DNA from: Acidimicrobiales bacterium
GTDB lineage: Bacteria; Actinomycetota; Acidimicrobiia; Acidimicrobiales; RAAP-2
NCBI GenBank assembly: GCA_015478655.1
Contig: JADMIJ010000034.1
Location: forward strand, 1-40,868
Direction: 5' to 3'
DNA length: 40,868 nucleotides
Of the stretch, positions 15,991-24,580 are shown in pieces; position 1 is the first letter of the stretch, and each line of letters starts with the position of its first letter. The notes under the pieces are model-generated. The model saw only the letters and a program-made list of their open reading frames with translations, was not told the origin of the DNA and ran no database searches. A program made the translations under genes and the position numbers.

Positions 15991-16926
15991 CTAACCCTGA
16001 GTTGCCAGAAACTGCTCCGCGGCTGCTCGCCCGTTCTCGAACAGCTTTTGCTGGGTTGGCTTGTCGATGGAGAAGTCAGTGGCGTTCACACCGAGGGTGT
16101 CGACGAAGATCGTTCGCTTCAGCACGGCTGGGTCGTTCAGATGCATCTGGTCGTGCCAGCTCTGCATGGTGCCGAGCATCCCCATGGCCAGGGACAAGTC
16201 GCCCTTCACCACATGCTCCACCTGGTTCGGGACCTGCTGGGCGGAGAGCTTGATCCCGATGGTCGGCCAGCGCGGCGGCTTTCCATCGGTGCGGTCGAAG
16301 ATGTCAACGGGGAAGTTCGACAGCATGCCGCCATCCACCAGGACCGATGGCGCCGCCTTGGGGATGTCCAAGGTCACGGGTCGGTAGAAGAACGGGATGG
16401 ACATCGACGACCGCACTGCGTCGGCCACCAGTCTCGTCGGGGCATCGATGCCGTCAACCAGGTAGTCCCATGGCAGGCGAAGGAGACGGCCGCGGCTCAC
16501 GTCGGAGGCCATCACCACCAACTTGTACTGCTCGTCCACCGGCAGGCTGCTGCCCGGGTCGGCTCTGTGGAGGTCAGCGAACGTGCGGACGCCGAGCCCG
16601 TCCAGTTGCTCCCTGATCCAGCCGTGGAAGTAGTCCCCTGCGTAGATGCCGTGTTCGAGCCACAGGGACAGTCCCTTCCCCAGTACCGGCACATGGTCGA
16701 GGTGGGTGGCGTCCCGGAATCGCGTGTAGTCCAGGGACGACATGAGCTCCTGGAGCTGGGCTGCAGCCATCCCGCCGGCCACCAACGAACCCACGATGGC
16801 GCCGGCTGATGCCCCCGCCACCCGGGCAAACGACATGCCGCGCTCCTCGAGCACCGAGAGGGCGCCGACCAGTCCGATGCCCTTGACCCCTCCACCCTCG
16901 AGGACAAGATCGACGGGTTCCGCCAT
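15991..16926 (-). CDS. Patatin-like phospholipase/acylhydrolase (second)
   Basis: The product is 311 aa. LVLEGGGVKGIGLVGAL near residues 7-23 is the oxyanion loop, GASAG at 38-42 carries the nucleophile Ser40, and VDGGMLSNFP carries Asp198, so the dyad is complete. It belongs to the bacterial RssA/YchK-like branch and is clearly distinct from the patatin at 41-1126. No signal peptide is seen. ATG at 16926 has AGGAAGG 7 nt upstream. It probably hydrolyses lipid acyl esters in the cytoplasm or at the inner membrane face. The upstream DUF5996 gene on the same strand is separated by a strong hairpin, so they are likely transcribed separately. Confidence 0.92.
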   Translation of the reverse strand: MAEPVDLVLEGGGVKGIGLVGALSVLEERGMSFARVAGASAGAIVGSLVAGGMAAAQLQELMSSLDYTRFRDATHLDHVPVLGKGLSLWLEHGIYAGDYFHGWIREQLDGLGVRTFADLHRADPGSSLPVDEQYKLVVMASDVSRGRLLRLPWDYLVDGIDAPTRLVADAVRSSMSIPFFYRPVTLDIPKAAPSVLVDGGMLSNFPVDIFDRTDGKPPRWPTIGIKLSAQQVPNQVEHVVKGDLSLAMGMLGTMQSWHDQMHLNDPAVLKRTIFVDTLGVNATDFSIDKPTQQKLFENGRAAAEQFLATQG

Positions 16927-16975
16927 GGCGCGCCTTCCTACTCGGTGTCGGTGCAGTCCACCTGACCTGTGAGTA

Positions 16976-16996
16976 CCGCGCTAGACGCTAGCGCGG
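16976..16996. terminator. Perfect 9-bp hairpin downstream of the DUF5996 gene
   Basis: CCGCGCTAG (16976-16984), loop ACG, and CTAGCGCGG (16988-16996) form a perfect stem. It lies 60 bp after the DUF5996 stop and 50 bp before the patatin start. A terminator is the simplest reading; an operator for the patatin gene is an alternative. Confidence 0.6.
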
Positions 16997-17055
16997 CAAG
17001 AGTCGTCGACAGGATGGAGAAGCAAACAAGCGGACGCTGGCGCGTCGCGGTGCAA

Positions 17056-17976
17056 TCAGCGGACTGGCGGCGGTGCCCCGTTGGCGCTGGCTCCGAGGGC
17101 CGGGTCCCAACCGCATACCGCGCAGGCGTGCAGAAAGGCCGAGCGAGCGAACTGGAGGGCGGCGGCATGCGGATCCTGACTGGAGCGGACATCGTCCCAA
17201 TCGAGGATGAACTCTCCGAGGTTCGCGTCCCAGTGCGCAGCGGGCGGCGACAGGTCTGCCGTGGCGAATTTCTCGGGTGCAGGATGGGCGTAGGCGTAGA
17301 ACGCCGCCTTGCCGTAGCGGGCGTCGCCCGGCCACCAGCCGATGGCAACCTCCTGGGCGTCCATCGCATTGCGCATGATGAAGTCGTTCGAAGGAGGTTC
17401 GGCCGGAAGCCCGGAGAAGAGATTGGTTGCCAGGTCAAAGGAGCCCCACCACGCATTGACGGGCGTCGAGCGCCCCCGATACGGGGCCCGGAAGGCGGCG
17501 AGGACGAGAGCGGCCTGGGTCGCCGCCGCGAAGTAGGAGACCACCTGGCCCGGATCGTAGGTGGCGTGCTCGTGGTCCTCGTCGAGGGGGACTTTCCAGG
17601 GCACCTCCTGCGGGTTCAGGTCGACCTTCAACGCGCCTCCGAGCCCACGCACGACGGCCAGGACGTCGAGCGTCACGGCACCCACCGGTCGATCGGGGGT
17701 CAGGGCAATGCGCTCCGAGCGTCCGTCACTGTGCTCGACGACCGCCTGGTGGGCTCTCAGATCGAGAGCGACGACCATGGCACCCGAGCCGTCGGGAGCC
17801 GGCAGGGGCGCCGTCTCCCATCCTCTGGCCGTCAGTCGGAGGGCGGCGTGCTGGAGCTGTGGTTCGGGCGGAGCCAGTGCCACCGCCAGCTTGCCGAGGA
17901 GCTGGGTGTGGGCGTGCAGGGTGTCGCACGTGTTGCTCCACTCCTCGTAGGACGCCATGGGCCACCCGGCGGACAC
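17056..17976 (-). CDS. DUF5996 family protein
   Basis: The product is 306 aa, matching the DUF5996 family: WSNTCDTLHAHTQLLGKLA at the start, LVLAAFRAPYRGRSTPVNAWWGSFDLA in the middle (an uninterrupted conserved core given here in part), then GWWPGDARYGKAAFYAYAHP. No biochemical function is known to me. No signal peptide or membrane span is visible. The GTG at 17976 lies 6 nt after TAGGAT, a good leaderless arrangement; the internal ATG at 17958 is an alternative. It stands 39 bp downstream of the DUF2510 gene on the same strand but appears to have its own promoter. Confidence 0.85.
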   Translation of the reverse strand: MSAGWPMASYEEWSNTCDTLHAHTQLLGKLAVALAPPEPQLQHAALRLTARGWETAPLPAPDGSGAMVVALDLRAHQAVVEHSDGRSERIALTPDRPVGAVTLDVLAVVRGLGGALKVDLNPQEVPWKVPLDEDHEHATYDPGQVVSYFAAATQAALVLAAFRAPYRGRSTPVNAWWGSFDLATNLFSGLPAEPPSNDFIMRNAMDAQEVAIGWWPGDARYGKAAFYAYAHPAPEKFATADLSPPAAHWDANLGEFILDWDDVRSSQDPHAAALQFARSAFLHACAVCGWDPALGASANGAPPPVR

Positions 17977-17988
17977 CGCGGCATCCTA
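17977..17988 (-). promoter_or_regulatory. -10 element of the DUF5996 gene
   Basis: TAGGAT (17988-17983 on the minus strand) is followed by 6 nt and then GTG, one of several TANNNT-6/7 nt-GTG arrangements in this window. Confidence 0.5.
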
Positions 17989-18015
17989 CAACCGGACCGG
18001 ATCGAGATCGGAGGG

Positions 18016-19434
18016 TCAGGGAGCTGGCTTCACCCATGGCGCTGGTCCCACCGGATCCGACCCCATCGCCTCCGACGAGAGCTTGAGGGCTTCGGTCCAG
18101 GCGGCCGGGGTGTTGGCCGTGGATGCCTGGGTCACGATCTTTTCCAGACCCTGCCGTCTCTGCTCCGCTCGGGTTGCCGCCTCCGCCGCCGCCCTCGCCT
18201 CCTCCGCGAACTTCGGCGCGGCCTGAGCCATCTCCTCTGCGGTCTGCCGGGCGGCGGCGGCGGCTCGGCGGGCCTCGTTTGCCTTCTGCTCGGCAACCCT
18301 GGCCGCCTCTGCGGCTGCCTCGGCGGCCCTACTCGCCTGCTCCACCGAAAGGTTGGCGTCCGATGCCTTCTGGGCCGCCACATCGGCCCGCTGGGCCGCT
18401 TCTCGGGCCACCTGGTCCAGCCTCGCCGCCTCTTGGGCTGCGTCGGTTGCGGACTCCATGGTTCGAGCAAGCTCGGAGACGACGACGGCGATTCGCGACG
18501 CCTCCTGCCAGGCCTGAGGCGTACCGAGGGCCCTCGCCTCCGCCACCGCCCGTCCGGTCTGCTCCGCCCAGTGGCCCGCCTGGTCCTCAGCCGCCCGGCT
18601 GCCGCCCCTCCCCGATGGCGGGGTGGCGGGCGCCGTTGCGTCGTGGCCGCCTCCATCCGCAGTCTCGGTGGCTCCGGTCACGAGTCCACCGCGCCGCTCG
18701 TCACGTTCGGTCCTATCGGACTCGGCATCTGCCAGGCCGATGCCGCGGACGGCGGCGAAGGCCTCATTCGGTTCAACAGGCCGTTCTGGTTCCGGCCGCT
18801 TGAAATCGAGTGGTGTGATCACCGCCGGCTCGACGCCGGCGGCAGGATCGGCCCTCACCGACGGCGGTGGGGGAAACACCGATCGGGCGGGATGAGATGG
18901 AGTTGGGGCCAGGAGGTCGGTGGCCCGTATGGCGGAGCCGGTGGATGATTCATCGACCTCAGGGGACTCATCGACCTCAGGGGACTCATCGACCTCAGGG
19001 GATTCATCGACCTCAGGGGATTCATCCACATCGTGGGATTCAGCCACATCGGGGGATGCGACGACACTAAGGGGTGCTCCGACGCGAGTCATCGCCGGAG
19101 CCACAGCGTCCGGCTCTGCCTCACCCTGGCGCGCATGGACATGCATGACCTGACCGGTCAGGTGAAACCCGTCCCAGTACCGCATCAGACCCGGGTCGGC
19201 CGCGTCGGGGTACCAGCCGGCCCCGGCGTGATCTTCCAGGACGACGGACGGGACCTGCTCCGATGGGACCTGCTCGGACGGCATCGGGCTTGGTGGGGCG
19301 CCACCCGCAGCCACGGCTGGCGGGTCATCCGATCCGGAGAAGTCGGCGAAGAACTGCGCAACGACGTTGGCCTCCTTCGAGGCTCTCTCGTCGTCGGTCT
19401 CCCTCTGATGGCGTGAAAACGGCCTTGGTGCCAT
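18016..19434 (-). CDS. DUF2510 domain protein with acidic repeat and long coiled coil
   Basis: The product is 472 aa. A DUF2510 motif (GAGWYPDAADPGLMRYWDG) lies at residues 71-89; this short Trp-rich domain is common in actinobacterial membrane-associated proteins of unknown role. It is followed by an acidic low-complexity part with six-residue repeats SPEVDE, a Pro-rich linker, and from about residue 290 to 450 an Ala/Glu/Arg-rich heptad region that should form a long coiled coil. There is no membrane segment. A structural or scaffold role is plausible but unproven. It is divergent from the EAL gene; the ATG is preceded by GATGAGG. Confidence 0.8.
   Translation of the reverse strand: MAPRPFSRHQRETDDERASKEANVVAQFFADFSGSDDPPAVAAGGAPPSPMPSEQVPSEQVPSVVLEDHAGAGWYPDAADPGLMRYWDGFHLTGQVMHVHARQGEAEPDAVAPAMTRVGAPLSVVASPDVAESHDVDESPEVDESPEVDESPEVDESPEVDESSTGSAIRATDLLAPTPSHPARSVFPPPPSVRADPAAGVEPAVITPLDFKRPEPERPVEPNEAFAAVRGIGLADAESDRTERDERRGGLVTGATETADGGGHDATAPATPPSGRGGSRAAEDQAGHWAEQTGRAVAEARALGTPQAWQEASRIAVVVSELARTMESATDAAQEAARLDQVAREAAQRADVAAQKASDANLSVEQASRAAEAAAEAARVAEQKANEARRAAAAARQTAEEMAQAAPKFAEEARAAAEAATRAEQRRQGLEKIVTQASTANTPAAWTEALKLSSEAMGSDPVGPAPWVKPAP
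18947..19054. repeat. 18-bp tandem repeat inside the DUF2510 gene
   Basis: Four nearly identical 18-bp units (GATTCATCGACCTCAGGG, with one C/T change) cover 18947-19018. Two degenerate units follow to 19054. Each unit encodes six residues (SPEVDE phase), so copy changes keep the frame. This is a possible strain-variable minisatellite. Confidence 0.85.
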
Positions 19435-19562
19435 ACCTCATCTTTCGGCACCCGCCGGACATTCCTTGAGGTGGACGGCTCCAGACCGATGGCCCTCAGG
19501 GCCTCGAGTTGCCGCTCAAGGCGGGTGGCGTCCGTGCCGATGCCCCCGATGTGACTAATTCG

Positions 19563-20363
19563 ATGAGATCGCCTGCGAGGGCGGCCTCGATCACTCCCGC
19601 TCCGAGCCTGGGACTGGACGGCGCTGCGTCCCTCGTGTTCCAGCCCGCCGTGGACCTTGCCACCGGACGCCTGCTCGGCTTCGAGGCCCTCCTGCGGTGG
19701 CGCGACTCGTCTGGGAGCGACATCCCGCCCGACGTCCTCATCCCGTGGGCCGAGGAACGAGGCCTTATGAACGAGCTCAATGCCTGGGTGCTTTCTGAGG
19801 CCTGTGAGCAGGCCGCCCTGTGGCCGTCGCATGTCCAGCTGGCCGTGAACTGCTCGGTCTTCCAACTCCAGCGGGGCGAGGCCGCGGCGGCGGCCGCTGC
19901 TGCCCTCGAGCGCTCCGGTCTCAACCCCGATCGGCTCACTGTCGAGGTCACCGAGACGTCCGTGTCCGACGACGAGGCTGCGGAGGACCTGCACGTGATG
20001 GCCCGTCTCGGCATCCAGCTCACCGTCGACGATGTCGGCGAGGACTGGTCGGTCATCGAGAACTTGAGGGACTGCGTCGTCAGCACGGTGAAGATCGACG
20101 GGTCGCTGATCGCCGGCCTCACGGACCCCGACGGACAGAGCCGGACGACCGTCGAGGCGATCGTCAAGCTGTCCCGCTCTCTGGGCTTCTGCACCGTGGC
20201 CGAAGCCGTCGAGACAGGGGAGCAGGTCGTCGTCCTGCGTGAGATCGGAGCGGAGACCGCTCAGGGCTACTTCTTCTCTCCGCCCCTCAGCGCCGACGAA
20301 GCCACCGAGCTGGCCTCCATGATCCCGGCCCCGCGCTTCGCCCTGTCTGCGCCCCCTGGCTAG
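19563..20363 (+). CDS. EAL-domain protein (cyclic-di-GMP phosphodiesterase or sensor)
   Basis: The product is 266 aa from the ATG at 19563 and contains a single EAL domain. EALLRW (Glu41), the VNCS Asn, EVTET, DDV, KID and the AEAVET Glu cover the metal and catalytic positions. Loop 6, normally DDFGxGYSS, is DDVGEDWSV here, which may impair dimer coupling or activity. There is no GGDEF, PAS or membrane part. It may lower cyclic di-GMP or simply bind it. TTG at 19509 would add 18 residues. The gene is divergent from the DUF2510 gene and ends at a convergent hairpin. Confidence 0.88.
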   Translation: MRSPARAASITPAPSLGLDGAASLVFQPAVDLATGRLLGFEALLRWRDSSGSDIPPDVLIPWAEERGLMNELNAWVLSEACEQAALWPSHVQLAVNCSVFQLQRGEAAAAAAAALERSGLNPDRLTVEVTETSVSDDEAAEDLHVMARLGIQLTVDDVGEDWSVIENLRDCVVSTVKIDGSLIAGLTDPDGQSRTTVEAIVKLSRSLGFCTVAEAVETGEQVVVLREIGAETAQGYFFSPPLSADEATELASMIPAPRFALSAPPG

Positions 20364-20407
20364 CAGGTCTCGCCCCACCGGCTCGGCAAACGACGCGCCG
20401 CCCATCC

Positions 20408-20431
20408 CCTACGCCCACGTCGTGCCGTAGG
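20408..20431. terminator. Hairpin between convergent EAL and ABM genes
   Basis: CCTACG (20408-20413) and CGTAGG (20426-20431) are perfect 6-bp arms with further ACG/CGT pairing in the loop. It lies between two converging genes. Confidence 0.45.
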
Positions 20432-20435
20432 CGGA

Positions 20436-21035
20436 TCAGCGAAGATCGGCGAAGACAATCTCCCGGTAGCTCGTCTCGCCGAAGTTCACTCCACGGGAGA
20501 TGCCCTCCGGGCGGCGCGCCATTGCTTGCTCGGAAGCCGCCATCATCGCTTCTTGATCGGCCCAGGCCGAGCCGACGACTCCCTCTCCGCTCTGGCGGTT
20601 GACCATGTTCCGCAGGGCCCGGAAGCCGGGCGCGGCCGTAATCCGGGGGAGCACCTCGCTCTTGAAGAACCCGAGGTTCTCGTCGATCTTCGCCGGCTCC
20701 ATGCTGAGACGGGTCACCATGAGCGCCGAGCCGACGTCGGCGGGTTCACGGATCTCGGCTACGACCAGCTCGAAGATCTCGACGCTCAGGTCGCCGCCCA
20801 CCAGCTTGGCGGCCTCCTGGCGCGCCTTGCCGAGAGCACTGTCGCTGGCGTCGCGGTCGGCCTCGGTGTCCCAGAGGGAAAGGATGCCGATCACGCGTTC
20901 GGATCGGGAGGCGCTGGCCGTCACACCGCCATAGCCCCGCTGGGCGTGGAGGACGGGCAGCACCTTGTCGCGCAGATAGGTCACCCCTGCGTCGATGTTG
21001 TCCGTCCCGGTGAAGGTCAATAGACGAGTGAACAT
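20436..21035 (-). CDS. Tandem ABM-like (dimeric alpha-beta barrel) protein
   Basis: The product is 199 aa and appears to be made of two ferredoxin-like halves. The first begins MFTRLLTFTG with LRDKVLPVLHAQRGYGG; the second, from about residue 100, begins LMVTRLSMEP with FKSEVLPRITAAPGFRAL. This is the layout of antibiotic-biosynthesis-monooxygenase-like proteins fused in tandem, so that the barrel forms within one chain. Such folds serve as small monooxygenases, haem-degrading enzymes or sensors; no catalytic residue set can be assigned. ATG at 21035 has a GGAGG ribosome binding site. Divergent from the COQ4-family gene. Confidence 0.75.
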   Translation of the reverse strand: MFTRLLTFTGTDNIDAGVTYLRDKVLPVLHAQRGYGGVTASASRSERVIGILSLWDTEADRDASDSALGKARQEAAKLVGGDLSVEIFELVVAEIREPADVGSALMVTRLSMEPAKIDENLGFFKSEVLPRITAAPGFRALRNMVNRQSGEGVVGSAWADQEAMMAASEQAMARRPEGISRGVNFGETSYREIVFADLR

Positions 21036-21339
21036 GGCTCATGCCTCCGTATCTCCCTGTGGCATCCTCCTACCGAGGGTGTCTTCTGCAGTGCCCATCG
21101 TGCACCCTCGCCGTCGCTGGTGCCTGCGCGTCGGGGGCGAGCCTCTGGCCTGGGCTCATGCGGGTGCCTCCCCGGGCAGCAACGCAGGCGCGCCTTGCGC
21201 GACCGCTGTCGGCTCTCCCCTGCTCACATCTCACTTGCTTCGGTCCCACGCAAACAGCATGGGCCGCTCCGGCCCTGGACACCCCCGTCACGGTGGGGCC
21301 TCGAAGGGTAGGGTGAACCCGTCTGACAGGGGGAATCGG
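21036..21339. other. Divergent intergenic region upstream of the COQ4-family gene
   Basis: No gene is credible in this stretch of about 300 bp. On the plus strand TAGGGT (21309-21314) is a likely -10 and AGGGGGAA a ribosome binding site before the ATG at 21340. No clear -35 element is seen. No riboswitch or repeat is evident. Confidence 0.45.
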
Positions 21340-22314
21340 ATGACAGAGTCGACAGCGCAGGACGAGCGGACGGACCAGTTCGTTGCCGCCGTGATGGCCG
21401 GCGGTGGGAGCGAGAGCGCCCGTGCCGGCGCCCGGGCGCTGCGCGCCGGGGACCCGACGGCACCGGACCGTGTCGCCGCCCTGTGCATGAGCGCCGCCCT
21501 GGTAGCGCCCGAACTCCTGGTCGAGGTGTACGACGCGCTTTGCGAGGGATGGCTCGGTGGAGCGCCTGCCGCCGAGCCGATCGCCGGCACCCCCACCACC
21601 CCGGCCCCGGTCTCGGACGACATGTGGCGTGCCCTCTGGGCCCTGGTGTTCGACCCGGATGCCGGTCGCGACCCCGCCGACATCACCGTGCGGACTGCGG
21701 CACTGACCGGACTCCTGTCGCCCCAGTTCAACCACCGGCTGGCCGCCATGGCCATGCGCTACCCAGGAGTAGCCGGTGCAGCCGCCTCCGGGATGCCCCC
21801 ACGGTTCTCCCTCGACGCCCTGGAGCGTTGCCCGAAGGGATCCCTGGGCGGCCAGCTCCACTCGCTGGTGGTCGATGACGGCTTCGACCTGGAAGTGCTG
21901 GATCGGGACTCGCTCGGCCTGGCCGAGCTCCCTCCTCCGCTCGACTACCTGAACGTCCGCATCCTGCAGTGCCACGACATCTGGCACGTCGTGGCCGGTT
22001 ACCAGACGACCGGCCTCCACGAGGTGGGGATCTCCGGCTTCCAGATGGCCCAGTTCGGGCACCACTACTCGTCCATGTTTCTCGGCCTAGTACTGACCAA
22101 GGTCGCCTTCACCCAGCCGTTCGAAGGGACGGGATTCCTGCTCGACACCATCCTGTCGGCCTACAAGCACGGTCGCGAGACACCACCCCTGTTGGGGGTG
22201 GTCTGGGAGGAGATCTGGGACCGGCCGGTCGACGAGATCCGCGGCGAGCTCGGCGTCAGCCCGTACGAGTCGCCGTATCCGGCCGGCCTGTTGGAAGATC
22301 TCCGCGCGTCCTGA
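21340..22314 (+). CDS. COQ4-family protein
   Basis: The product is 324 aa. The zinc-binding COQ4 signature HDxxHx11E is exact: His212, Asp213, His216 and Glu228 in HDIWHVVAGYQTTGLHE. In eukaryotes COQ4 organises ubiquinone synthesis and removes the C1 carboxyl; bacterial members are poorly known. The first 90 or so residues are Ala-rich and not part of the core domain. An open frame runs further upstream, but ATG at 21340 with its ribosome binding site and -10 element is the natural start. It precedes the Liv-type transporter by 70 bp on the same strand, and a weak Crp/Fnr-like dyad (GTCGC-N4-GTGAC, 22322-22335) lies in that gap. Confidence 0.85.
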   Translation: MTESTAQDERTDQFVAAVMAGGGSESARAGARALRAGDPTAPDRVAALCMSAALVAPELLVEVYDALCEGWLGGAPAAEPIAGTPTTPAPVSDDMWRALWALVFDPDAGRDPADITVRTAALTGLLSPQFNHRLAAMAMRYPGVAGAAASGMPPRFSLDALERCPKGSLGGQLHSLVVDDGFDLEVLDRDSLGLAELPPPLDYLNVRILQCHDIWHVVAGYQTTGLHEVGISGFQMAQFGHHYSSMFLGLVLTKVAFTQPFEGTGFLLDTILSAYKHGRETPPLLGVVWEEIWDRPVDEIRGELGVSPYESPYPAGLLEDLRAS

Positions 22315-22321
22315 TTTCGAC

Positions 22322-22335
22322 GTCGCACCCGTGAC
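22322..22335. promoter_or_regulatory. Weak Crp/Fnr-like dyad before the Liv operon
   Basis: GTCGC-N4-GTGAC matches the core of the dyads at 9961 and 11007 with one arm mismatch. It lies about 50 bp upstream of the permease start. The match is short and could be chance. Confidence 0.25.
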
Positions 22336-22384
22336 GCCGCCGGTCCGATCGGACGAGTGAGGATGGAAGTGGGGGTCTGATCTG

Positions 22385-24580
22385 GTGGCGACCGCCGACA
22401 CCTCACCGCGACTGCGCCGGACCGCCTCCGCGGTGTTGCCCGCCGTGCTCATCGTGGCGTTCCAGATCGCAGCCTTCCCTCTCCCTCTGGGCGTGGCCCT
22501 GCAGGGGGTGATCGTCGGCCTGCTCGGAGCGCTGGTCGCCGTGGGCATGGCGCTGGTCTACCGCGCCAACCGGATCCTGAACTTCGCCCAGGTCGAACTC
22601 GGGCTGGCCCCCACCGTGCTGGCCGTGTCGCTCATCGTGTACAGCGGGGTGAACTACTTCCTGGCGGTCGCCGTCGGCCTCATCGGCTCAGTGCTGGTGG
22701 GAAGCGTCGTGGAGCTGGCCATCATCCGACGATTCTTCCGCTCGCCGCGTCTCATCCTCACCGTGGCCACCATCGGCCTGGCCCAACTCCTGGCGGCCGG
22801 CACGCTCTTCATCCCCTCGATCTGGGGCCAACAGCCGACCGCGGCAATCGTCCACGTTCCGATCTCCCTGCACTTCTCCGTCTTCCCGCTGGTCTTTTCG
22901 GCCGACCATGTGGCCGCCATGATCATCGCCCCGCTGGCGCTCGTCGGGGTGGCCGTCCTGCTCCGGTTCACCGACATCGGCATCGCCATCCGGGCCAGCG
23001 CCGAGCGTGCCGACCGGGCCATGATGCTCGGCGTCCCGGTCAAACGGCTCCAGACCATCGTGTGGGCGGTGGCCGCCGCCCTCTCCTTCATCGCCATCTT
23101 CCTGCAGGCCGGGATCCTCGGTCTGCCGGCCGGCATCCTGTTCAGTTTCACGGCCCTGCTGGCGGCGCTGGCCGCCCTGGTGCTCGGGAACCTCACTGAC
23201 CTGGCCACCATCGGACTCTCGGCGGTGGCGCTCGGCGTCCTCCAACAGGGCGTGCTGTGGAACCACGAGACCGATCCCGGCCTGGTCGGCCCGGTGCTGG
23301 CCGCCGTGGTCGTGGTGGGCCTGCTCGCTCGTCGGGTGCGGTCGGCTCGTGTCGACACCGAGGACGTCTCCACTTGGGCGGCGGCCGACGAGATACGCCC
23401 CGTTCCCCGGGAGCTGCGCACCCTGGCCGAGGTTCGTACGGTCCGATGGGCCGGCATGCTCGTCGTCGGTGGTGCGCTGCTGGCGCTTCCGTGGCTGTTG
23501 TCGGGGAACGCGGGGAACCAACTCAAGGCCACCGCCGTCGTGGTCTTCGTGATCATCACGATCTCGGTCGTCGTGCTCACGGGATGGGCCGGTCAGGTCA
23601 CCTTCGGTCAGATGGCATTCGTGGCGTTCGGAGGGGCGACTGGTGCTTACGCAACCCAGACCTGGCGGCTCGATCTGAGTCTGGGACTCCTCATCGCCGG
23701 GACCACCGGAGCGATCGTCGCCATGGTGGTGAGCATCCCCACCCTCCGACTCCGGGGCTTCTTCCCGGCCGTGACCACCCTGGCCTTCGCCATCGCCACC
23801 TCCAACTACCTCCTCAGCCCGCAGTACTTCTCATGGGTCCCGGTCAACCGGGTCACCCGCCCCGCCCTGTTCGGGAAGTTTCGCCTGACCTCGCAGCCCA
23901 GCTACTACTACGTGTGCCTCGCCTGCCTCGTGCTGGTCGTCCTCGGGGTTCGGGGCATCCGCCGGTCGCGCACGGGTCGGGTCCTGCTGGCCCTGCGCGA
24001 GAACGAACGGGGGATCCAGTCGTTTGGCGTCAACGTCGTCAGGGCCAAGTGCACCGCCTTCGGCCTTTCGGGGTTCATCGCCGGCGTCGGCGGGTGCCTG
24101 CTCGTGCACCTGTTGCAGGCGTTCAGTCCGTCGGTGTTCGGTCCCGATCAGAGCTTCGAGGTCTTTACCACCGCGGTGGTCGGCGGCCTGGGCTCGCTGT
24201 GGGGAGCCGCCCTCGGGGCGATCTACCTGCAGGGGGGCCGGTGGTTCCTGCCGGGGGCGGAGTGGCAGGCGCTGGCCTCGGCGGCCGGGGTGCTGCTCGT
24301 GCTGATGGTTCTCCCCGCCGGCCTGAGCGGCGCCATGGGGCGCGTGCGCGACGCGTGGCTCCGTTCGGTTGCCAACCGCCGGGGGATCGTCGTACCCAGC
24401 CTGGTGGCCGATGTCGGCACGGCGGACGAAGCGGAGCAGGTCGAGGCGGTCGATGCGGTCGTCGGCGACGATCTCCGGGCGCATCCGCACGATGCGACCG
24501 CCTCGGCCGCCCCCGGCACTGCGGTCGGCACCGAAGTCGGCACTGGGGTCGGCTCCGGTCAGGACGAGAGGACGGCATGA
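22385..24580 (+). CDS. Fused LivH-LivM permease of a branched-chain-amino-acid-type ABC importer
   Basis: The product is 731 aa. The N-terminal half (about 20-300) is LivH-like, with YRANRILNFAQVELG and the EAA-like loop GIAIRASAERADRAMMLGV. The second half (about 355-650) is LivM-like, with LTGWAGQVTFGQMAFVAFGG (20 residues) and NERGIQSFGVNVVRAKCTAF. The last 70 residues are a soluble, Ala/Val/Asp-rich tail. Together the halves would form the transmembrane pore. The HAAT family takes up amino acids, amides, urea or aromatic acids, so the substrate is open. GTG start; the stop overlaps the next start (ATGA), so it is translationally coupled to the MFS-LivF-LivG gene. Confidence 0.92.
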   Translation: MATADTSPRLRRTASAVLPAVLIVAFQIAAFPLPLGVALQGVIVGLLGALVAVGMALVYRANRILNFAQVELGLAPTVLAVSLIVYSGVNYFLAVAVGLIGSVLVGSVVELAIIRRFFRSPRLILTVATIGLAQLLAAGTLFIPSIWGQQPTAAIVHVPISLHFSVFPLVFSADHVAAMIIAPLALVGVAVLLRFTDIGIAIRASAERADRAMMLGVPVKRLQTIVWAVAAALSFIAIFLQAGILGLPAGILFSFTALLAALAALVLGNLTDLATIGLSAVALGVLQQGVLWNHETDPGLVGPVLAAVVVVGLLARRVRSARVDTEDVSTWAAADEIRPVPRELRTLAEVRTVRWAGMLVVGGALLALPWLLSGNAGNQLKATAVVVFVIITISVVVLTGWAGQVTFGQMAFVAFGGATGAYATQTWRLDLSLGLLIAGTTGAIVAMVVSIPTLRLRGFFPAVTTLAFAIATSNYLLSPQYFSWVPVNRVTRPALFGKFRLTSQPSYYYVCLACLVLVVLGVRGIRRSRTGRVLLALRENERGIQSFGVNVVRAKCTAFGLSGFIAGVGGCLLVHLLQAFSPSVFGPDQSFEVFTTAVVGGLGSLWGAALGAIYLQGGRWFLPGAEWQALASAAGVLLVLMVLPAGLSGAMGRVRDAWLRSVANRRGIVVPSLVADVGTADEAEQVEAVDAVVGDDLRAHPHDATASAAPGTAVGTEVGTGVGSGQDERTA

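Noticed and set aside
18947..19054. CRISPR-like array.
   Set aside because: The units are directly adjacent, without spacers, and are in-frame codons of the DUF2510 protein.
22654..23580. Minus-strand open frames opposite the LivHM gene.
   Set aside because: Low-complexity Ser/Thr/Arg and His/Asp-rich sequence typical of antisense shadows of membrane-protein genes.
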